Positions 17,714 to 28,792 of a stretch of DNA of 64,000 nucleotides are shown one piece after another. The stretch spans positions 434,001 through 498,000 of the forward strand of contig NZ_FNFP01000001.1 in assembly GCF_900100845.1 (NCBI RefSeq), written 5' to 3'. The DNA comes from Natronincola ferrireducens (GTDB lineage Bacteria; Bacillota; Clostridia; Peptostreptococcales; Natronincolaceae). A program made the translations under genes and the position numbers. The first letter of the stretch is position 1, and every line of letters begins with the position of its first letter. The notes beneath the pieces were generated by a model. It saw nothing but the letters and a program-made list of their open reading frames with translations, ran no database searches and was not told the DNA's origin.

Positions 17714-19903
17714 ATGAATTTATCACATATGAATGATGAGCAGCGGAGGGCTGTGGAACATACAGAGGGGCCATTATTAGTCTTGGCAGGGGCTGGCTCC
17801 GGAAAGACGAGGGTACTAACCCATCGTATCGCCTATCTTGTGGAGGAAAAGGGAGTATCTCCCTATAGCATATTAGCTATCACCTTCACCAACAAAGCCG
17901 CCAAGGAAATGAAGGAAAGACTGGAGAGATTAATGGAGGGAGACTTTAAAGACCTATGGGTCAGTACCTTCCACTCCACCTGTGTTCGGATTCTTAGAAG
18001 GGATATAGAAAAAATTGGCTATGAAAGGAATTTTGTTATCTATGACACCTCTGATCAACAGACGGTTATGAAGGAATGTATGAAGAAGCTGAAGGTAGAC
18101 GAAAAGAAGCTAAACCCAAGGGCGGCTCTAGGGGCCATCGGCAGGGCGAAGGACCGTTTAATTACCCCCAGCGAATATGCAAAGGAGTTCGGCAGTGACT
18201 ATCCCAACAACCTTATATTAGACCTCTATAGGTTATATCAGAAAACCTTAAAGGGTAACAATGCTCTAGATTTTGATGACCTAATTATGAAGACAGTGGA
18301 GCTTTTACAACAAAATCCAGCAGACCTTCACTATTATCAAAATAAGTTTAAGTATATATTGGTGGATGAGTTTCAGGATACCAATATGGCCCAGTATACC
18401 CTCGTCAGCATGCTGGCCCGTCAGCATCAAAATCTCTGTGTGGTGGGGGATGATGATCAGGGGATATACAGCTGGAGGGGTGCTGATATTGAAAATATTC
18501 TAGGCTTTGAAAAAGAATTTCCTAATACTGCTGTGATTAAACTAGAGAAAAATTATCGCTCCACAAAAACCATATTGAATGCTGCCAATAGAGTTGTTAG
18601 TAATAACAGGGCCAGGAAGGATAAGAAGCTTTGGACGGATAATCAGGAAGGGGAAATCATTCAATACTATAAGGCCAACAATGAGTATGATGAAGCCTCC
18701 TATATAGCCAACACTATAGAAAGGTTGAGACGGGAAGAAGATAGACAGTACAAGGACATAGCCCTTTTATATCGCACCAATGCTCAATCCCGTGTACTGG
18801 AGGAGGCCTTGATGAAGGAAGGTATTCCCTATAAGATTGTGGCTGGAACCCGGTTCTATGATAGAAAGGAAATAAAGGATATTTTAGCCTATTTGATTAC
18901 GATAGAAAATCCTGTCAATGACGTGGGTGTGAAGCGAATCATTAACGTTCCTAAGCGAGGTATAGGTCTTAGGACGATAGAAAAAATAGATGAATATGCT
19001 GAAGCCTTAGAAATCAGTTTTTTTGAAGCATTACTAGATATAGATGAAATAGGGGATATTAGTACAAGGGTACAAAATCAAATTAAGAAATTTACCGATA
19101 TAATGATGGACTTGAGACAGAGAAGAGAAGAAATGGCAGTAACTGAAATCGTAGGGGAACTCTATGAAAAAACTGGGTACATTGAGGAATTGAAAAAGGA
19201 AGGCAGTGTAGAAGCTGAAAGCCGTATAGAAAACCTTCAGGAATTTCTTTCTTTAACAGTAGATTTTGATGAGAATGCTGAAATAAAAACCCTAGAGGAA
19301 TTTTTGGCAAGAACCTCTCTAGAATCCTCTCTAGACCATGTAGAGGAGGACAATGCTGTAATCCTAATGACCCTCCATAGTGCAAAGGGCTTGGAGTTTC
19401 CGGTAGTCTTTATACCAGGTATGGAGGAGGGAATTTTCCCCTCTTATATGTCCTTGCAGGAAAATAATGACGAGGAAGAAAGAAGGCTTTGTTATGTAGG
19501 AATCACTAGAGCTATGGAAAAGCTTTATATGAGTCATGCCATGATGCGCACCCTATATGGTAGAACCAGCTACAACTCCTGCTCTAGATTTTTAGAAGAA
19601 ATTCCTGATGAATTGATAGATAGGGAGATACCCTATAACCGTAAGACAGAAGTGAAAAAAATGCAGACTTCACCCCTCTTTACTGGGGGAGGCTTGGGGG
19701 GATTTGGTGGTCTAGCCGGGAAACCCAAATTGGACGCTGGTGTATCTAAATCCAAAATTACAGGGGGAGCAAAGGTAAAGCATCCTAAATTTGGTATAGG
19801 AACAGTGGTTTCGGTTGGAGGAGACATATTAACTATAGCTTTTCCTAATGCCGGCGTAAAAAAAATATCCTCAGCCTTCGTGCAGTTGCATATTGTAGAA
19901 TAA
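17714..19903 (+). CDS. pcrA: ATP-dependent DNA helicase PcrA (UvrD/Rep family)
   Basis: Superfamily 1A 3'-5' DNA helicase for repair and replication restart, 729 residues. Motifs in order: Walker A AGAGSGKTR (Lys31), TFTNKAAKEM (Ia), VDEFQDTN (II), GDDDQGIYSWRGA (III), LEKNYRST (IV), MTLHSAKGLEFP (V) and YVGITRA (VI). The C-terminal tail HPKFGIGTVVSV is the PcrA RNA-polymerase-binding Tudor-like segment. It is followed 21 nt later by ligA, the usual pcrA-ligA pair of Firmicutes. Confidence 0.97.
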   Translation: MNLSHMNDEQRRAVEHTEGPLLVLAGAGSGKTRVLTHRIAYLVEEKGVSPYSILAITFTNKAAKEMKERLERLMEGDFKDLWVSTFHSTCVRILRRDIEKIGYERNFVIYDTSDQQTVMKECMKKLKVDEKKLNPRAALGAIGRAKDRLITPSEYAKEFGSDYPNNLILDLYRLYQKTLKGNNALDFDDLIMKTVELLQQNPADLHYYQNKFKYILVDEFQDTNMAQYTLVSMLARQHQNLCVVGDDDQGIYSWRGADIENILGFEKEFPNTAVIKLEKNYRSTKTILNAANRVVSNNRARKDKKLWTDNQEGEIIQYYKANNEYDEASYIANTIERLRREEDRQYKDIALLYRTNAQSRVLEEALMKEGIPYKIVAGTRFYDRKEIKDILAYLITIENPVNDVGVKRIINVPKRGIGLRTIEKIDEYAEALEISFFEALLDIDEIGDISTRVQNQIKKFTDIMMDLRQRREEMAVTEIVGELYEKTGYIEELKKEGSVEAESRIENLQEFLSLTVDFDENAEIKTLEEFLARTSLESSLDHVEEDNAVILMTLHSAKGLEFPVVFIPGMEEGIFPSYMSLQENNDEEERRLCYVGITRAMEKLYMSHAMMRTLYGRTSYNSCSRFLEEIPDELIDREIPYNRKTEVKKMQTSPLFTGGGLGGFGGLAGKPKLDAGVSKSKITGGAKVKHPKFGIGTVVSVGGDILTIAFPNAGVKKISSAFVQLHIVE

Positions 19904-21913
<2,010 letters not shown>

Positions 21914-21927
21914 TAGGGGGTTTTCTA

Positions 21928-21955
21928 TTGACTTTTTCCTACAATGATATATAAT
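21928..21955 (+). promoter_or_regulatory. Sigma-A promoter of the thiamine transporter operon
   Basis: TTGACT at 21928-21933 and TATAAT at 21950-21955 with a 16-bp spacer, directly upstream of the TPP riboswitch. Confidence 0.75.
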
Positions 21956-21971
21956 GATGGTGAAAACTTAA

Positions 21972-22060
21972 AAGGGGAGCTAAGTTAACTTGGCTGAGAG
22001 GGAACTGTATTTTGTTCCGACCCATGGTACCTGACCTAGGTAATGCTAGCGTAGGGAAAT
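21972..22060 (+). promoter_or_regulatory. TPP riboswitch (THI-box) aptamer
   Basis: Contains the THI-box conserved blocks: GGGGAGC at the 5' stem, GGCTGAGAGGG (21992-22002), GACCC, and ACCTGACCTAGGTAATGC then TAGCGTAGGGAAA (to about 22057). Followed by the terminator at 22105-22140, so thiamine pyrophosphate binding should end transcription before the transporter genes. Confidence 0.95.
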
Positions 22061-22104
22061 ATTTTATCAAAGCAAATGCTTTTATTGTGCATTATGATGA
22101 TTTT

Positions 22105-22140
22105 AACCCCTTTACCTAATGTCAGGTTAAGGGGTTTTTT
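22105..22140 (+). terminator. Riboswitch expression-platform terminator
   Basis: AACCCC-TTT-ACCT pairs with AGGT-TAA-GGGGTT around a 6-nt loop and is followed by a T run. It lies between the TPP aptamer and the first gene (22190). Confidence 0.85.
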
Positions 22141-22189
22141 GTGTTAAAATAGTACAACAAATTTTAGAATTTATGGGAGGAGGATTAAA

Positions 22190-22477
22190 ATGGCTCATGT
22201 TAATTTAAGTCTACAGGTACTACCAAGGGTTCCAGATGAAAGAATTTATCCTGTTGTGGATGCAGTTATACATATGATTCAAGAAACGGGGTTAAAGTAT
22301 GAAGTAGGACCAATGGAAACAACTATTGAAGGAGAACTGGATGAACTTTTAGAAATCGTTAAAAAAGCTCAAGATATTTGCATAGAGGAAGGTGCTACTA
22401 GAGTAATGTCTGTTATTAAGATAGATTATAGGCCAGAGGGCGTGACAATGGATGAAAAGATTAAAAAATATCGATAA
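22190..22477 (+). CDS. MTH1187/YkoF-type thiamine-binding protein
   Basis: A 95-residue protein of the thiamine-binding MTH1187 family (PF01910, formerly DUF77). Features are the N-terminal LSLQVLPR strand, the GLKYEVGPMETTIEG segment and the C-terminal RVMSVIKIDYR. Members bind thiamine or its pyrimidine in the cytoplasm or act as accessories to HMP/thiamine transporters. It is first in a TPP-riboswitch operon with ThiXYZ-like genes, which supports that role. GGGAGGAGG site before the ATG. Overlaps the permease gene by 26 nt. Confidence 0.88.
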   Translation: MAHVNLSLQVLPRVPDERIYPVVDAVIHMIQETGLKYEVGPMETTIEGELDELLEIVKKAQDICIEEGATRVMSVIKIDYRPEGVTMDEKIKKYR

Positions 22478-23264
22478 TGTCTTTCATAGGTTAAGCAGAT
22501 TGAATATAGACATCCTTCCCTTAGGGTTCAGCCTTTCTTTATTGATGCTTTGGGAGATGGTTGGAAGGCTAGGCTGGGTACAACCCTTTATCCTTCCAGC
22601 CCCTTCGGCTGTTGTACGGGCCTTAATCACTACATTCCCCATCATGAGGGAGCATATTACCACAACTTTACTTGAAGCGGTGGTAGGATTTTTAGTAGCA
22701 ATTCTATTGGCAGTGATGATGGCAGTGGCTATGGATAGAATTGTGGTTGTCAGGAGAACCCTATACCCTTTGGTGATTATTTCTCAAACCGTTCCTATTA
22801 TTACTTTGGCTCCCCTATTTGCCATGTGGTTTGGATTTGGATATTTACCGAAGATTGTTATAGTGGTCCTGGTGTGTTTTTTCCCTATTACGATTAGTCT
22901 GCTGGAGGGTTTGGCTTCAGTGGATAAAGACCTGTTAAATCTACTGAAGTCTATGGGAGCCAGTCACCTAGATATCTATAGGATTGTAAAGCTTCCTGCT
23001 GCCCTACCCAGCTTCTTTGCTGGATTAAAAATTTCTGGTACCTATAGTATTATGGGGGCAGTGATTGGAGAATGGATAGGAGGCAAAAAGGGGTTAGGTG
23101 TCTATATGATGCGGGCTAGACAATCCTTTGCCACCGATAGAGTATTTGCCACCATTGTAATAATTGTATTATTGAGTATAGCTGTACTAAAGTTGATAAT
23201 TTTTATCGAAGCCAGGGCTATACCATGGCATAGGGAACTACGTAAAATACAGAAGGAGGAATAA
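22452..23264 (+). CDS. ABC transporter permease, ThiX-like (pyrimidine/thiamine-precursor uptake)
   Basis: A 270-residue permease of the TauC/SsuC/ThiX family with about six membrane segments and the EAA-type loop GASHLDIYRIVKLPAALPS. It belongs with the following lipoprotein and ATPase as a complete importer. TPP-riboswitch control points to a thiamine precursor such as hydroxymethylpyrimidine or formylaminopyrimidine (the ThiXYZ system) rather than taurine or nitrate. Start ATG 22452 overlaps the preceding gene, with GAGGG about 10 nt upstream. Substrate inferred. Confidence 0.85.
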   Translation: MKRLKNIDNVFHRLSRLNIDILPLGFSLSLLMLWEMVGRLGWVQPFILPAPSAVVRALITTFPIMREHITTTLLEAVVGFLVAILLAVMMAVAMDRIVVVRRTLYPLVIISQTVPIITLAPLFAMWFGFGYLPKIVIVVLVCFFPITISLLEGLASVDKDLLNLLKSMGASHLDIYRIVKLPAALPSFFAGLKISGTYSIMGAVIGEWIGGKKGLGVYMMRARQSFATDRVFATIVIIVLLSIAVLKLIIFIEARAIPWHRELRKIQKEE

Positions 23265-23267
23265 CGA

Positions 23268-24272
23268 ATGAAAAGGCTTATGATTGCTTTTATGATATTG
23301 GTATTAATGACAGCTGTTATTGGCTGCGGAGCTAACTCTCAGGAGGGAGGGGATACACCTCAACAGTTGGAAAAAGTAACAGTGATTTTAGATTGGGTAC
23401 CAAATACAAATCATACCGGCATGTACACCGCTATAGAAAAGGGCTACTATCAAGAAGAAGGTCTAGAGGTAGAAATCCTACAGCCTACAGCCGGAGGCAG
23501 TACCGATTTAATTGCAGCTAAGCAAGGGGAATTTGGTATTAGCTATCAAGAACAAGTGGCCTATGCCAGAACAGCAGAAAATCCATTGCCTGTAACTGCT
23601 ATAGCAGCCATTATTCAACATAACACCTCAGGCTTTGCCTCTCCAGCCCATAGGGAGATTATATCCCCTAAGGACTTTGAGGGTAAAATCTATGGGGGAT
23701 GGGGATCTCCTATGGAGGAGGCTATACTAAAGGCTTTGATGGGTAGAGACGATGGAGATTTTGATAAGCTAGAAATGGTTGTTACAGGAGAGGTGGACTT
23801 CTTCACCAGTGTAGAAAATCATGTGGACTTTCAATGGATTTATTATGGATGGGATGGTGTTGCAGCAGAATTAATGGACTATGATTTAAATTTTATTCTT
23901 TTACAGGATATCCATGAAGCCCTAGACTTCTATACCCCAGTGATTATTGCCCATGATGATCTTTTAAAAAGCAATCCTGAATTAGTAGAAAAATTTATGA
24001 GGGCAACAACAAGGGGCTATCAATATGCTATAGCCAATCCTCAAGATGCTGCAGCTGACCTATTAAAATCAGCCCCAGAGCTGGATGAGGAATTAGTAGT
24101 AGCAAGTCAATTGTACTTGGCTGACCAATACCAGGCAGAAGCACCTAGATGGGGGGAAATGAGAAGTACCGTATGGGAAAACTACAGTAATTGGATGTAT
24201 GAGCAGGGGTTATTAAGAGAAAAGTTAGATGTAGAAACAGCTTTTACAAACGACTTTTTACCACCTCAGTAG
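23268..24272 (+). CDS. Substrate-binding lipoprotein, ThiY/NMT1 type
   Basis: Extracytoplasmic binding lipoprotein of 334 residues. The signal peptide ends in a lipobox (VIGC, lipidated Cys20). The mature part is NMT1/THI5-like: LDWVPNTNHTGMY near the N-terminus matches the family that binds or derives from the thiamine pyrimidine. It probably captures a formylaminopyrimidine or HMP-like precursor and delivers it to the flanking permease and ATPase. It starts 3 nt after the permease, with an AAGGAGG site. Confidence 0.88.
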   Translation: MKRLMIAFMILVLMTAVIGCGANSQEGGDTPQQLEKVTVILDWVPNTNHTGMYTAIEKGYYQEEGLEVEILQPTAGGSTDLIAAKQGEFGISYQEQVAYARTAENPLPVTAIAAIIQHNTSGFASPAHREIISPKDFEGKIYGGWGSPMEEAILKALMGRDDGDFDKLEMVVTGEVDFFTSVENHVDFQWIYYGWDGVAAELMDYDLNFILLQDIHEALDFYTPVIIAHDDLLKSNPELVEKFMRATTRGYQYAIANPQDAAADLLKSAPELDEELVVASQLYLADQYQAEAPRWGEMRSTVWENYSNWMYEQGLLREKLDVETAFTNDFLPPQ

Positions 24273-24273
24273 G

Positions 24274-25014
24274 ATGCCTATGAAAAAGCTGGAAATCCTT
24301 CATATAACCAAATATTTTGATGAACTGTATACCCTACAGGACATATCCCTTACTGTTGAAGAAAATGAATTTGTTACTATTTTAGGTCCCAGTGGTAGTG
24401 GAAAAAGTACTTTGTTTAATATTGTTGCTGGTCTTGAAAAGGCCGATGCTGGAAAAATATTAATAGAAGAGAAGGATTACACTGGAAAAACTGGACGGGT
24501 AAGCTATATGCACCAAAAAGATTTACTAATGCCTTGGAAAACAATTTTAGATAATGTCTGCATACCTTTAAGGATTAAGGGTATGAACAAAAAAGAAGCT
24601 AAAGACCAAGCCCTCCCCTACTTTACCCCTTTTGGACTAGAAGGCTTCGAGGATCACTACCCCCATCAGCTTTCTGGGGGCATGAGGCAAAGGGCGGCTT
24701 TGCTTAGGACTTATCTTTTCACCCAGGATATTTTACTGCTGGATGAGCCCTTCGGAGGCTTAGATGCTATTACAAAACGAAGGATGCAGCAATGGCTGTT
24801 GGGGGTATTGGAGAGGTTAAGGGCTTCCATTTTATTTATCACCCATGATATAGATGAGGCTATTTTTCTCTCGGATAAAATTTATATTCTTTCAGAACGC
24901 CCAGCAAAGATTAAGGAAGTAATAGATATTGACATTCCTAGACCCCGGGATCATACTACGTTTACATGCCAAGAATTTGTGGCGTTAAAGGAAAGGATTT
25001 TAACGATACTTTAA
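24274..25014 (+). CDS. ABC transporter ATPase, ThiZ-like
   Basis: A 246-residue ATPase of the TauB/SsuB/ThiZ group. Walker A GPSGSGKST, the Q-loop HQKDLLMPW, signature LSGGMRQRAALLR, Walker B ILLLDEPFGGLD and the switch THDIDEA are present. It energises the ThiX/ThiY-like importer. The start overlaps nothing and follows the lipoprotein stop by one base; ATG 24280 is an alternative two residues shorter. Last gene of the TPP-controlled operon, followed by a hairpin at 25035. Confidence 0.9.
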   Translation: MPMKKLEILHITKYFDELYTLQDISLTVEENEFVTILGPSGSGKSTLFNIVAGLEKADAGKILIEEKDYTGKTGRVSYMHQKDLLMPWKTILDNVCIPLRIKGMNKKEAKDQALPYFTPFGLEGFEDHYPHQLSGGMRQRAALLRTYLFTQDILLLDEPFGGLDAITKRRMQQWLLGVLERLRASILFITHDIDEAIFLSDKIYILSERPAKIKEVIDIDIPRPRDHTTFTCQEFVALKERILTIL

Positions 25015-25034
25015 TTAGACAAGATAAAACAGAT

Positions 25035-25063
25035 AAATGGTGGTCAACATAGACCACCATTTT
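25035..25063. terminator. Bidirectional terminator-like hairpin
   Basis: An 11-bp perfect stem (25035-25045 with 25052-25062) and a 6-nt loop between the ThiZ gene and the convergent small ORF at 25083-25259. The T tract is short on both sides. Confidence 0.6.
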
Positions 25064-25082
25064 AAACTTTTCTATTGTTATT

Positions 25083-25259
25083 CTATCCACAGAGATGTTT
25101 TCCACCAAACAATACAACCAATAGTAAGAAGAAGAATAGTAGACTCTCTGGATTTGTACCTGCAAATCTACAGCAGTTACAGAAGATAACTACTAGTAGC
25201 AGGAAGAAGAATAATAGGGAACTGTTACCTGTCCACCAAGCTCTTGTAGCTTCAGTCAT
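25083..25259 (-). CDS. Small membrane protein with an internal duplication (58 aa), unknown
   Basis: Not a previously marked ORF. On the minus strand an ATG at 25259 follows a near-perfect AAGGAGGTG site by 7 nt and runs to TAG at 25083. The 58-residue product has two almost identical hydrophobic units, SSLLFFFLLLVVIF and ESLLFFFLLLVVLF, separated by a polar loop with a CNCC motif, plus a WW pair near the N-terminus and a CG end. Two short transmembrane hairpin segments are likely. It resembles the many small hydrophobic proteins of spore-forming Clostridia, but I do not recognise a named family. The strong ribosome site and duplicated structure make it a convincing gene. Confidence 0.68.
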   Translation of the reverse strand: MTEATRAWWTGNSSLLFFFLLLVVIFCNCCRFAGTNPESLLFFFLLLVVLFGGKHLCG

Positions 25260-25421
25260 GATTTTTCACCTCCTTAGGGAAATAGAGAGTAGTTTACTTA
25301 TGATTTATAATATGAAGTTAAGGGTAATGGGGTGATAAAACTTTTATAAATTGCTACTATGACGTAGAATAAAAAAATTGTATAATAGAGAAATAACCAA
25401 AAAACTAGAGGGTGGATAATC

Positions 25422-26093
25422 ATGAAAAGAATAATCTATATTGCGTTTGGCATTCTTCTCTCCCTTGTTCTATTATTGACGGCAGTAGATATTGTAGCCT
25501 TTAATATGAACCATTATAAAAGAGAGTTTGCAAAGCATGATATCACTACTGTAACGGGAATGGATGATGAGAATTTACAACATGTCACAAAGGAATTACT
25601 CTCCTATTTAAGGGATGAACGTGATGACCTAAAGATAGAAGCAGTAGTCAGAGGAGAAAAAAGAGAAGTCTTCGGGGAGAGGGAGAAGCTTCATATGATT
25701 GATGTAAAGGATCTCTTTGTAGGTGGAAGAAAGGTAAGGAAGGTTAGCCTAATTATACTGGGATTGCTATTGATACTCTTTATAAAAACTGATAAGGATT
25801 GGAAAAGAAACCTTGCTAAAACCTTCATGTTCACAGGAATGGTTAATATAGATTTAATTATTCTTTTATTTCTATTGATGCACTTTGATTTTACAAAATA
25901 CTTTGACTATTTTCACTATATCTTCTTTGATAATGATTTGTGGATTCTAGATCCCAACACGGAAATACTAATACAAATGCTGCCCCAGGAGTTTTTCTTT
26001 AACACTGCTGTAAAAATAGCTCTCATCTATGCAGGGACTATTATTGCATTAGGAATAGGTGGTTTTTGGTACAAGAAAAGGCAAATCCTTTAG
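25422..26093 (+). CDS. DUF1461 (TIGR01906-type) integral membrane protein
   Basis: A 223-residue membrane protein with four hydrophobic segments: N-terminal (about 5-25), central pairs (about 105-150) and a C-terminal segment (about 190-212). The family signature region HYIFFDNDLWILDPNTEILI followed by MLPQEFF is clear. The function of DUF1461 is unknown. Monocistronic: TATAAT at about 25381, a GAGGGTGG site before the ATG, and a hairpin overlapping its stop codon. Confidence 0.8.
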   Translation: MKRIIYIAFGILLSLVLLLTAVDIVAFNMNHYKREFAKHDITTVTGMDDENLQHVTKELLSYLRDERDDLKIEAVVRGEKREVFGEREKLHMIDVKDLFVGGRKVRKVSLIILGLLLILFIKTDKDWKRNLAKTFMFTGMVNIDLIILLFLLMHFDFTKYFDYFHYIFFDNDLWILDPNTEILIQMLPQEFFFNTAVKIALIYAGTIIALGIGGFWYKKRQIL

Positions 26094-26118
26094 TATCCTA
26101 TCCTAAGGGATTTGCCTT
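26078..26118. terminator. Bidirectional terminator hairpin
   Basis: A 16-bp stem with one G-T wobble (26078-26093 with 26103-26118) that overlaps the DUF1461 stop and lies just after the convergent rubrerythrin-like gene. Confidence 0.7.
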
Positions 26119-26124
26119 ATTGAA

Positions 26125-26526
26125 TTAAGCTTCATCTTTTCTTAATTGATTCAGCAAAGATAAGAACATTTTTTCATGCTCCATTTCAATTTTTCCTACA
26201 TTCTCAAAAAAGTCGGCAATTTCCATAAAACCTTCTTCTCGAGCCACTCTTTCAAATTCTTTATACATGGTGGTCCCTTCATAGCCTTCGTTTTCTGCAG
26301 ATATTCGTAAATTTGTTGCTGTATCCTTTAATCCATTTAAAAAACTTAAAATCGTCTTAGCATGGTCTTTTTCCTGATCACCTAAGATGTCAAAAACTGC
26401 TGCGATATTTTCATGACCTTCATGGCGGGCTATTTCAGCAAAATAAGTATATTTATTTCTGGTTTGACTTTCCCCAGCAAAGGCCGCCCAAAGATTTTCT
26501 TCGGTTTTTGTTCCCTTCAATGACAC
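26125..26526 (-). CDS. Rubrerythrin-like ferritin-domain protein lacking the rubredoxin domain
   Basis: A 133-residue protein matching the diiron four-helix domain of rubrerythrin: SLKGTKTEENL at the N-terminus, AFAGESQTRNKY, DQEKDHAK, and the second half with EEGFMEIADFFENVGKIEMEHE. Those Glu/His ligands of the diiron site are present. The C-terminal rubredoxin FeS4 domain (CxxC pairs) of classical rubrerythrin is absent, so electrons must come from a separate partner. The family reduces peroxide in anaerobes. Lone gene with a GGGGGG site, between DUF1461 and the iron-uptake genes. Confidence 0.88.
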   Translation of the reverse strand: MSLKGTKTEENLWAAFAGESQTRNKYTYFAEIARHEGHENIAAVFDILGDQEKDHAKTILSFLNGLKDTATNLRISAENEGYEGTTMYKEFERVAREEGFMEIADFFENVGKIEMEHEKMFLSLLNQLRKDEA

Positions 26527-26719
26527 AGAGATACCCCCCTTAAATAATATGAACCAACAGAATGCTTCTATTTTAACATAACTACCATAAAAAAAGAAGA
26601 GGAGAACCTTTGAATATATATCTAAATATAGGGATTACAGGGGATAGACCTATAAGTAGCCGGTAGGACTATAATCCTAAATCATCCTAAATCAGTTTGT
26701 AAAATTTGAAAATAGCATA

Positions 26720-26780
26720 TTGCTTTAAAACTAAAGTTGTGATAAAATCTTAACATAAGAAGATAATGAAAACTATTATC
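26720..26780 (+). promoter_or_regulatory. feoAB promoter with Fur box
   Basis: A candidate promoter TTGCTT (26720-26725), 17 bp, TAAAAT (26743-26748). Just downstream, 26762-26780 matches the 19-bp Fur consensus GATAATGATAATCATTATC at 16 of 19 positions. Iron repression of feoAB is therefore likely. Confidence 0.8.
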
Positions 26781-26801
26781 AATTGAAGGGGGTTATTAGC
26801 C

Positions 26802-27017
26802 ATGCCGTTGTATGAGCTAAGGAAGAACCATCGTTGTACTATAGAAAAAATACCTGCCATCCAACTTCTAAAGTCTATTGGTGTGCGGGAAGGGATGACG
26901 GTTTCTGTTATGTCAAGGCAGCCATTAGGAGGGCCTATTGTCATTCAAATAGGCAAACGCAGCTTTGCTATAGCAAGGGATGTAGCAGAGCAGATTGTTG
27001 TGAGGGAGGTTAATTAA
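26802..27017 (+). CDS. feoA: Ferrous iron transport protein FeoA
   Basis: A 71-residue SH3-like FeoA protein, a cytoplasmic accessory of FeoB. The typical pattern (small basic N-terminus, LKSIGVREGMTVSV, QPLGGPIVIQIG, FAIARDVAEQIVV) is complete. AAGGGGG site before the ATG. Preceded by a Fur box and followed without a gap by feoB, whose TTG start immediately follows the feoA stop. Confidence 0.93.
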   Translation: MPLYELRKNHRCTIEKIPAIQLLKSIGVREGMTVSVMSRQPLGGPIVIQIGKRSFAIARDVAEQIVVREVN

Positions 27018-28784
27018 TTGGGTTGTCATACTGCAGATGGTAAAGACCTATATATAGAAAAGAATGATTTAAAAATTTTACTAATGGGTAACCCTAATGT
27101 CGGTAAAAGTGTTGTTTTTTCCAAACTAACAGGTATGGAGGTTATGTCAGCTAACTATACCGGTACAACTGTAACCTATACAAAAGGGATTATTAATCAT
27201 AGAAAAAAGAAGGGTGTATTGATAGATGTTCCAGGAACCTATTCTTTAGATTCTACATCGCCGGCTGAAGAGGTGGCGATTGAATTTTTAAATGAGGCTT
27301 CGGCAGATGTGGTTATATGTGTATTAGATGCTACAAATTTAGAGAGAAATCTAAACTTTGCTCTACAGGTGCAAGAATACGGTCTACCAACGGTTTTCGC
27401 TTTAAACCTTATTGATGTGGCAGAGCGACAGGGTATATCTATCGATGTAGAAAAGCTAGAAAAAGAATTAGGTGCTCCTGTAGTACCTACGGTGGCCATA
27501 CGGAATATAGGGTTAGTAGAATTAATGGAAAAAACCTGGGAGATTATGGGGAATAAAGAAAATTCCATAACTGACTTAACCGTCACAGAGGAAGAACGAT
27601 GGCAGAAGGTAGGAAAAATTATAAAACAGGTGCAAAATGTAGAGGATAGACATCCTACATTTTTGGAAAAACTAGGGGACTTAATGCTTCAGCCCTTTCC
27701 TGGTTTGCCCATAGCTGTCTTTGTATTAATGATGGCTTTAGGAGTAGTAGTAGGTGGGGGTAAAGGCTTGAGGGCTGCTATTTTTCTACCCCTTGTCAAC
27801 AATTGGATAGTACCATTTTTTAGAAACATAATTTCCCTTTTTATAACAGAGGGAATCACCTATAACATTTTAGTTGGAGAGTATGGGGTGCTTGTAAAGG
27901 GAATAGAATGGCCCTTTGCTTTAATTTTACCCTACGTACTTTTATTTTACATTGTATTATCCTTTTTAGAAGATAGCGGCTATCTACCTAGATTGGGGGT
28001 TTTAGTGGATGCTACCCTCCGACGACTAGGTGTTCATGGGGGGAATATTGTTCCCTTTATTATGGGCTATGGATGTGCTGTACCGGCTATTCTAGGTACT
28101 AGGGCCGCCACCAGCTATAAGGAAAGACTGATTGTATCCTCATTAGTAGCTTTAGCAGTACCCTGTGCTGCCCAGACAGGAGCCTTCATTGCCTTATTGG
28201 GAGAACACTCAGCCTTGGTATTAGCTTCAGTTTACTTAATATCTTTTGCCTCCATTGTAATAGCGGGAACAATTCTAAATAAAGTCATTGGTGGAAAAAT
28301 TGAACCTATGCTTTTAGAAATTCCAAATTTATTGCTGCCAGATTCTCAGGCCCTCTTGAAAAAAATATGGATTCGGACTAAGGGTTTTATGATCGAAGCT
28401 GAGCTCCCAATGATGTTAGGGGTTGGATTTGCTGCGTTGGTAGCAGAAACAGGGATGTTAAATGCCGTTAGCGGGTATGTAGCTCCTTTAACAACCGGAT
28501 GGTTGGGGCTCCCTAGTGAGGCTACTTTAGGACTGATGCTGGGAATTATCCGTCGAGAATTGGCAGTGTTACCTCTTTTAGAATTAAACCTTACAACCCT
28601 TCAATTATTGGTTGGATCAGTGGTGGCCCTATTTTATATTCCTTGTCTTTCAGTTCTAGGGGTTTTAATTAAAGAATTTGGTATAAAGATTTCTTTGATT
28701 ATAGGGGTTTCAACTATTGTGATCGCCTTCTTTATAGGGGGCCTGATAAACCAAATTGGTAGCTTTATAGGATTATTATTTTAA
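27018..28784 (+). CDS. feoB: Ferrous iron transporter FeoB
   Basis: G-protein-coupled Fe(II) transporter, 588 residues, shorter than E. coli FeoB (773). The N-terminal G domain has G1 GNPNVGKS, the G2 region NYTGTTV, G3 DVPGTYSL and G4 NLID, followed by a helical domain and about seven membrane segments with the Gate motifs (GYGCAVPAI and VALAVPCAAQTG). Translation starts at a TTG with GGGAGG 8 nt upstream. Located in the membrane. Fur-controlled with feoA; a terminator ends the unit at 28793-28829. Confidence 0.94.
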   Translation: MGCHTADGKDLYIEKNDLKILLMGNPNVGKSVVFSKLTGMEVMSANYTGTTVTYTKGIINHRKKKGVLIDVPGTYSLDSTSPAEEVAIEFLNEASADVVICVLDATNLERNLNFALQVQEYGLPTVFALNLIDVAERQGISIDVEKLEKELGAPVVPTVAIRNIGLVELMEKTWEIMGNKENSITDLTVTEEERWQKVGKIIKQVQNVEDRHPTFLEKLGDLMLQPFPGLPIAVFVLMMALGVVVGGGKGLRAAIFLPLVNNWIVPFFRNIISLFITEGITYNILVGEYGVLVKGIEWPFALILPYVLLFYIVLSFLEDSGYLPRLGVLVDATLRRLGVHGGNIVPFIMGYGCAVPAILGTRAATSYKERLIVSSLVALAVPCAAQTGAFIALLGEHSALVLASVYLISFASIVIAGTILNKVIGGKIEPMLLEIPNLLLPDSQALLKKIWIRTKGFMIEAELPMMLGVGFAALVAETGMLNAVSGYVAPLTTGWLGLPSEATLGLMLGIIRRELAVLPLLELNLTTLQLLVGSVVALFYIPCLSVLGVLIKEFGIKISLIIGVSTIVIAFFIGGLINQIGSFIGLLF

Positions 28785-28792
28785 TATAAATT

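Noticed and set aside
25075-25335. Plus-strand 86-codon ORF
   Set aside because: It is antisense to the 58-aa gene on the minus strand, which has a far better ribosome site and protein character.
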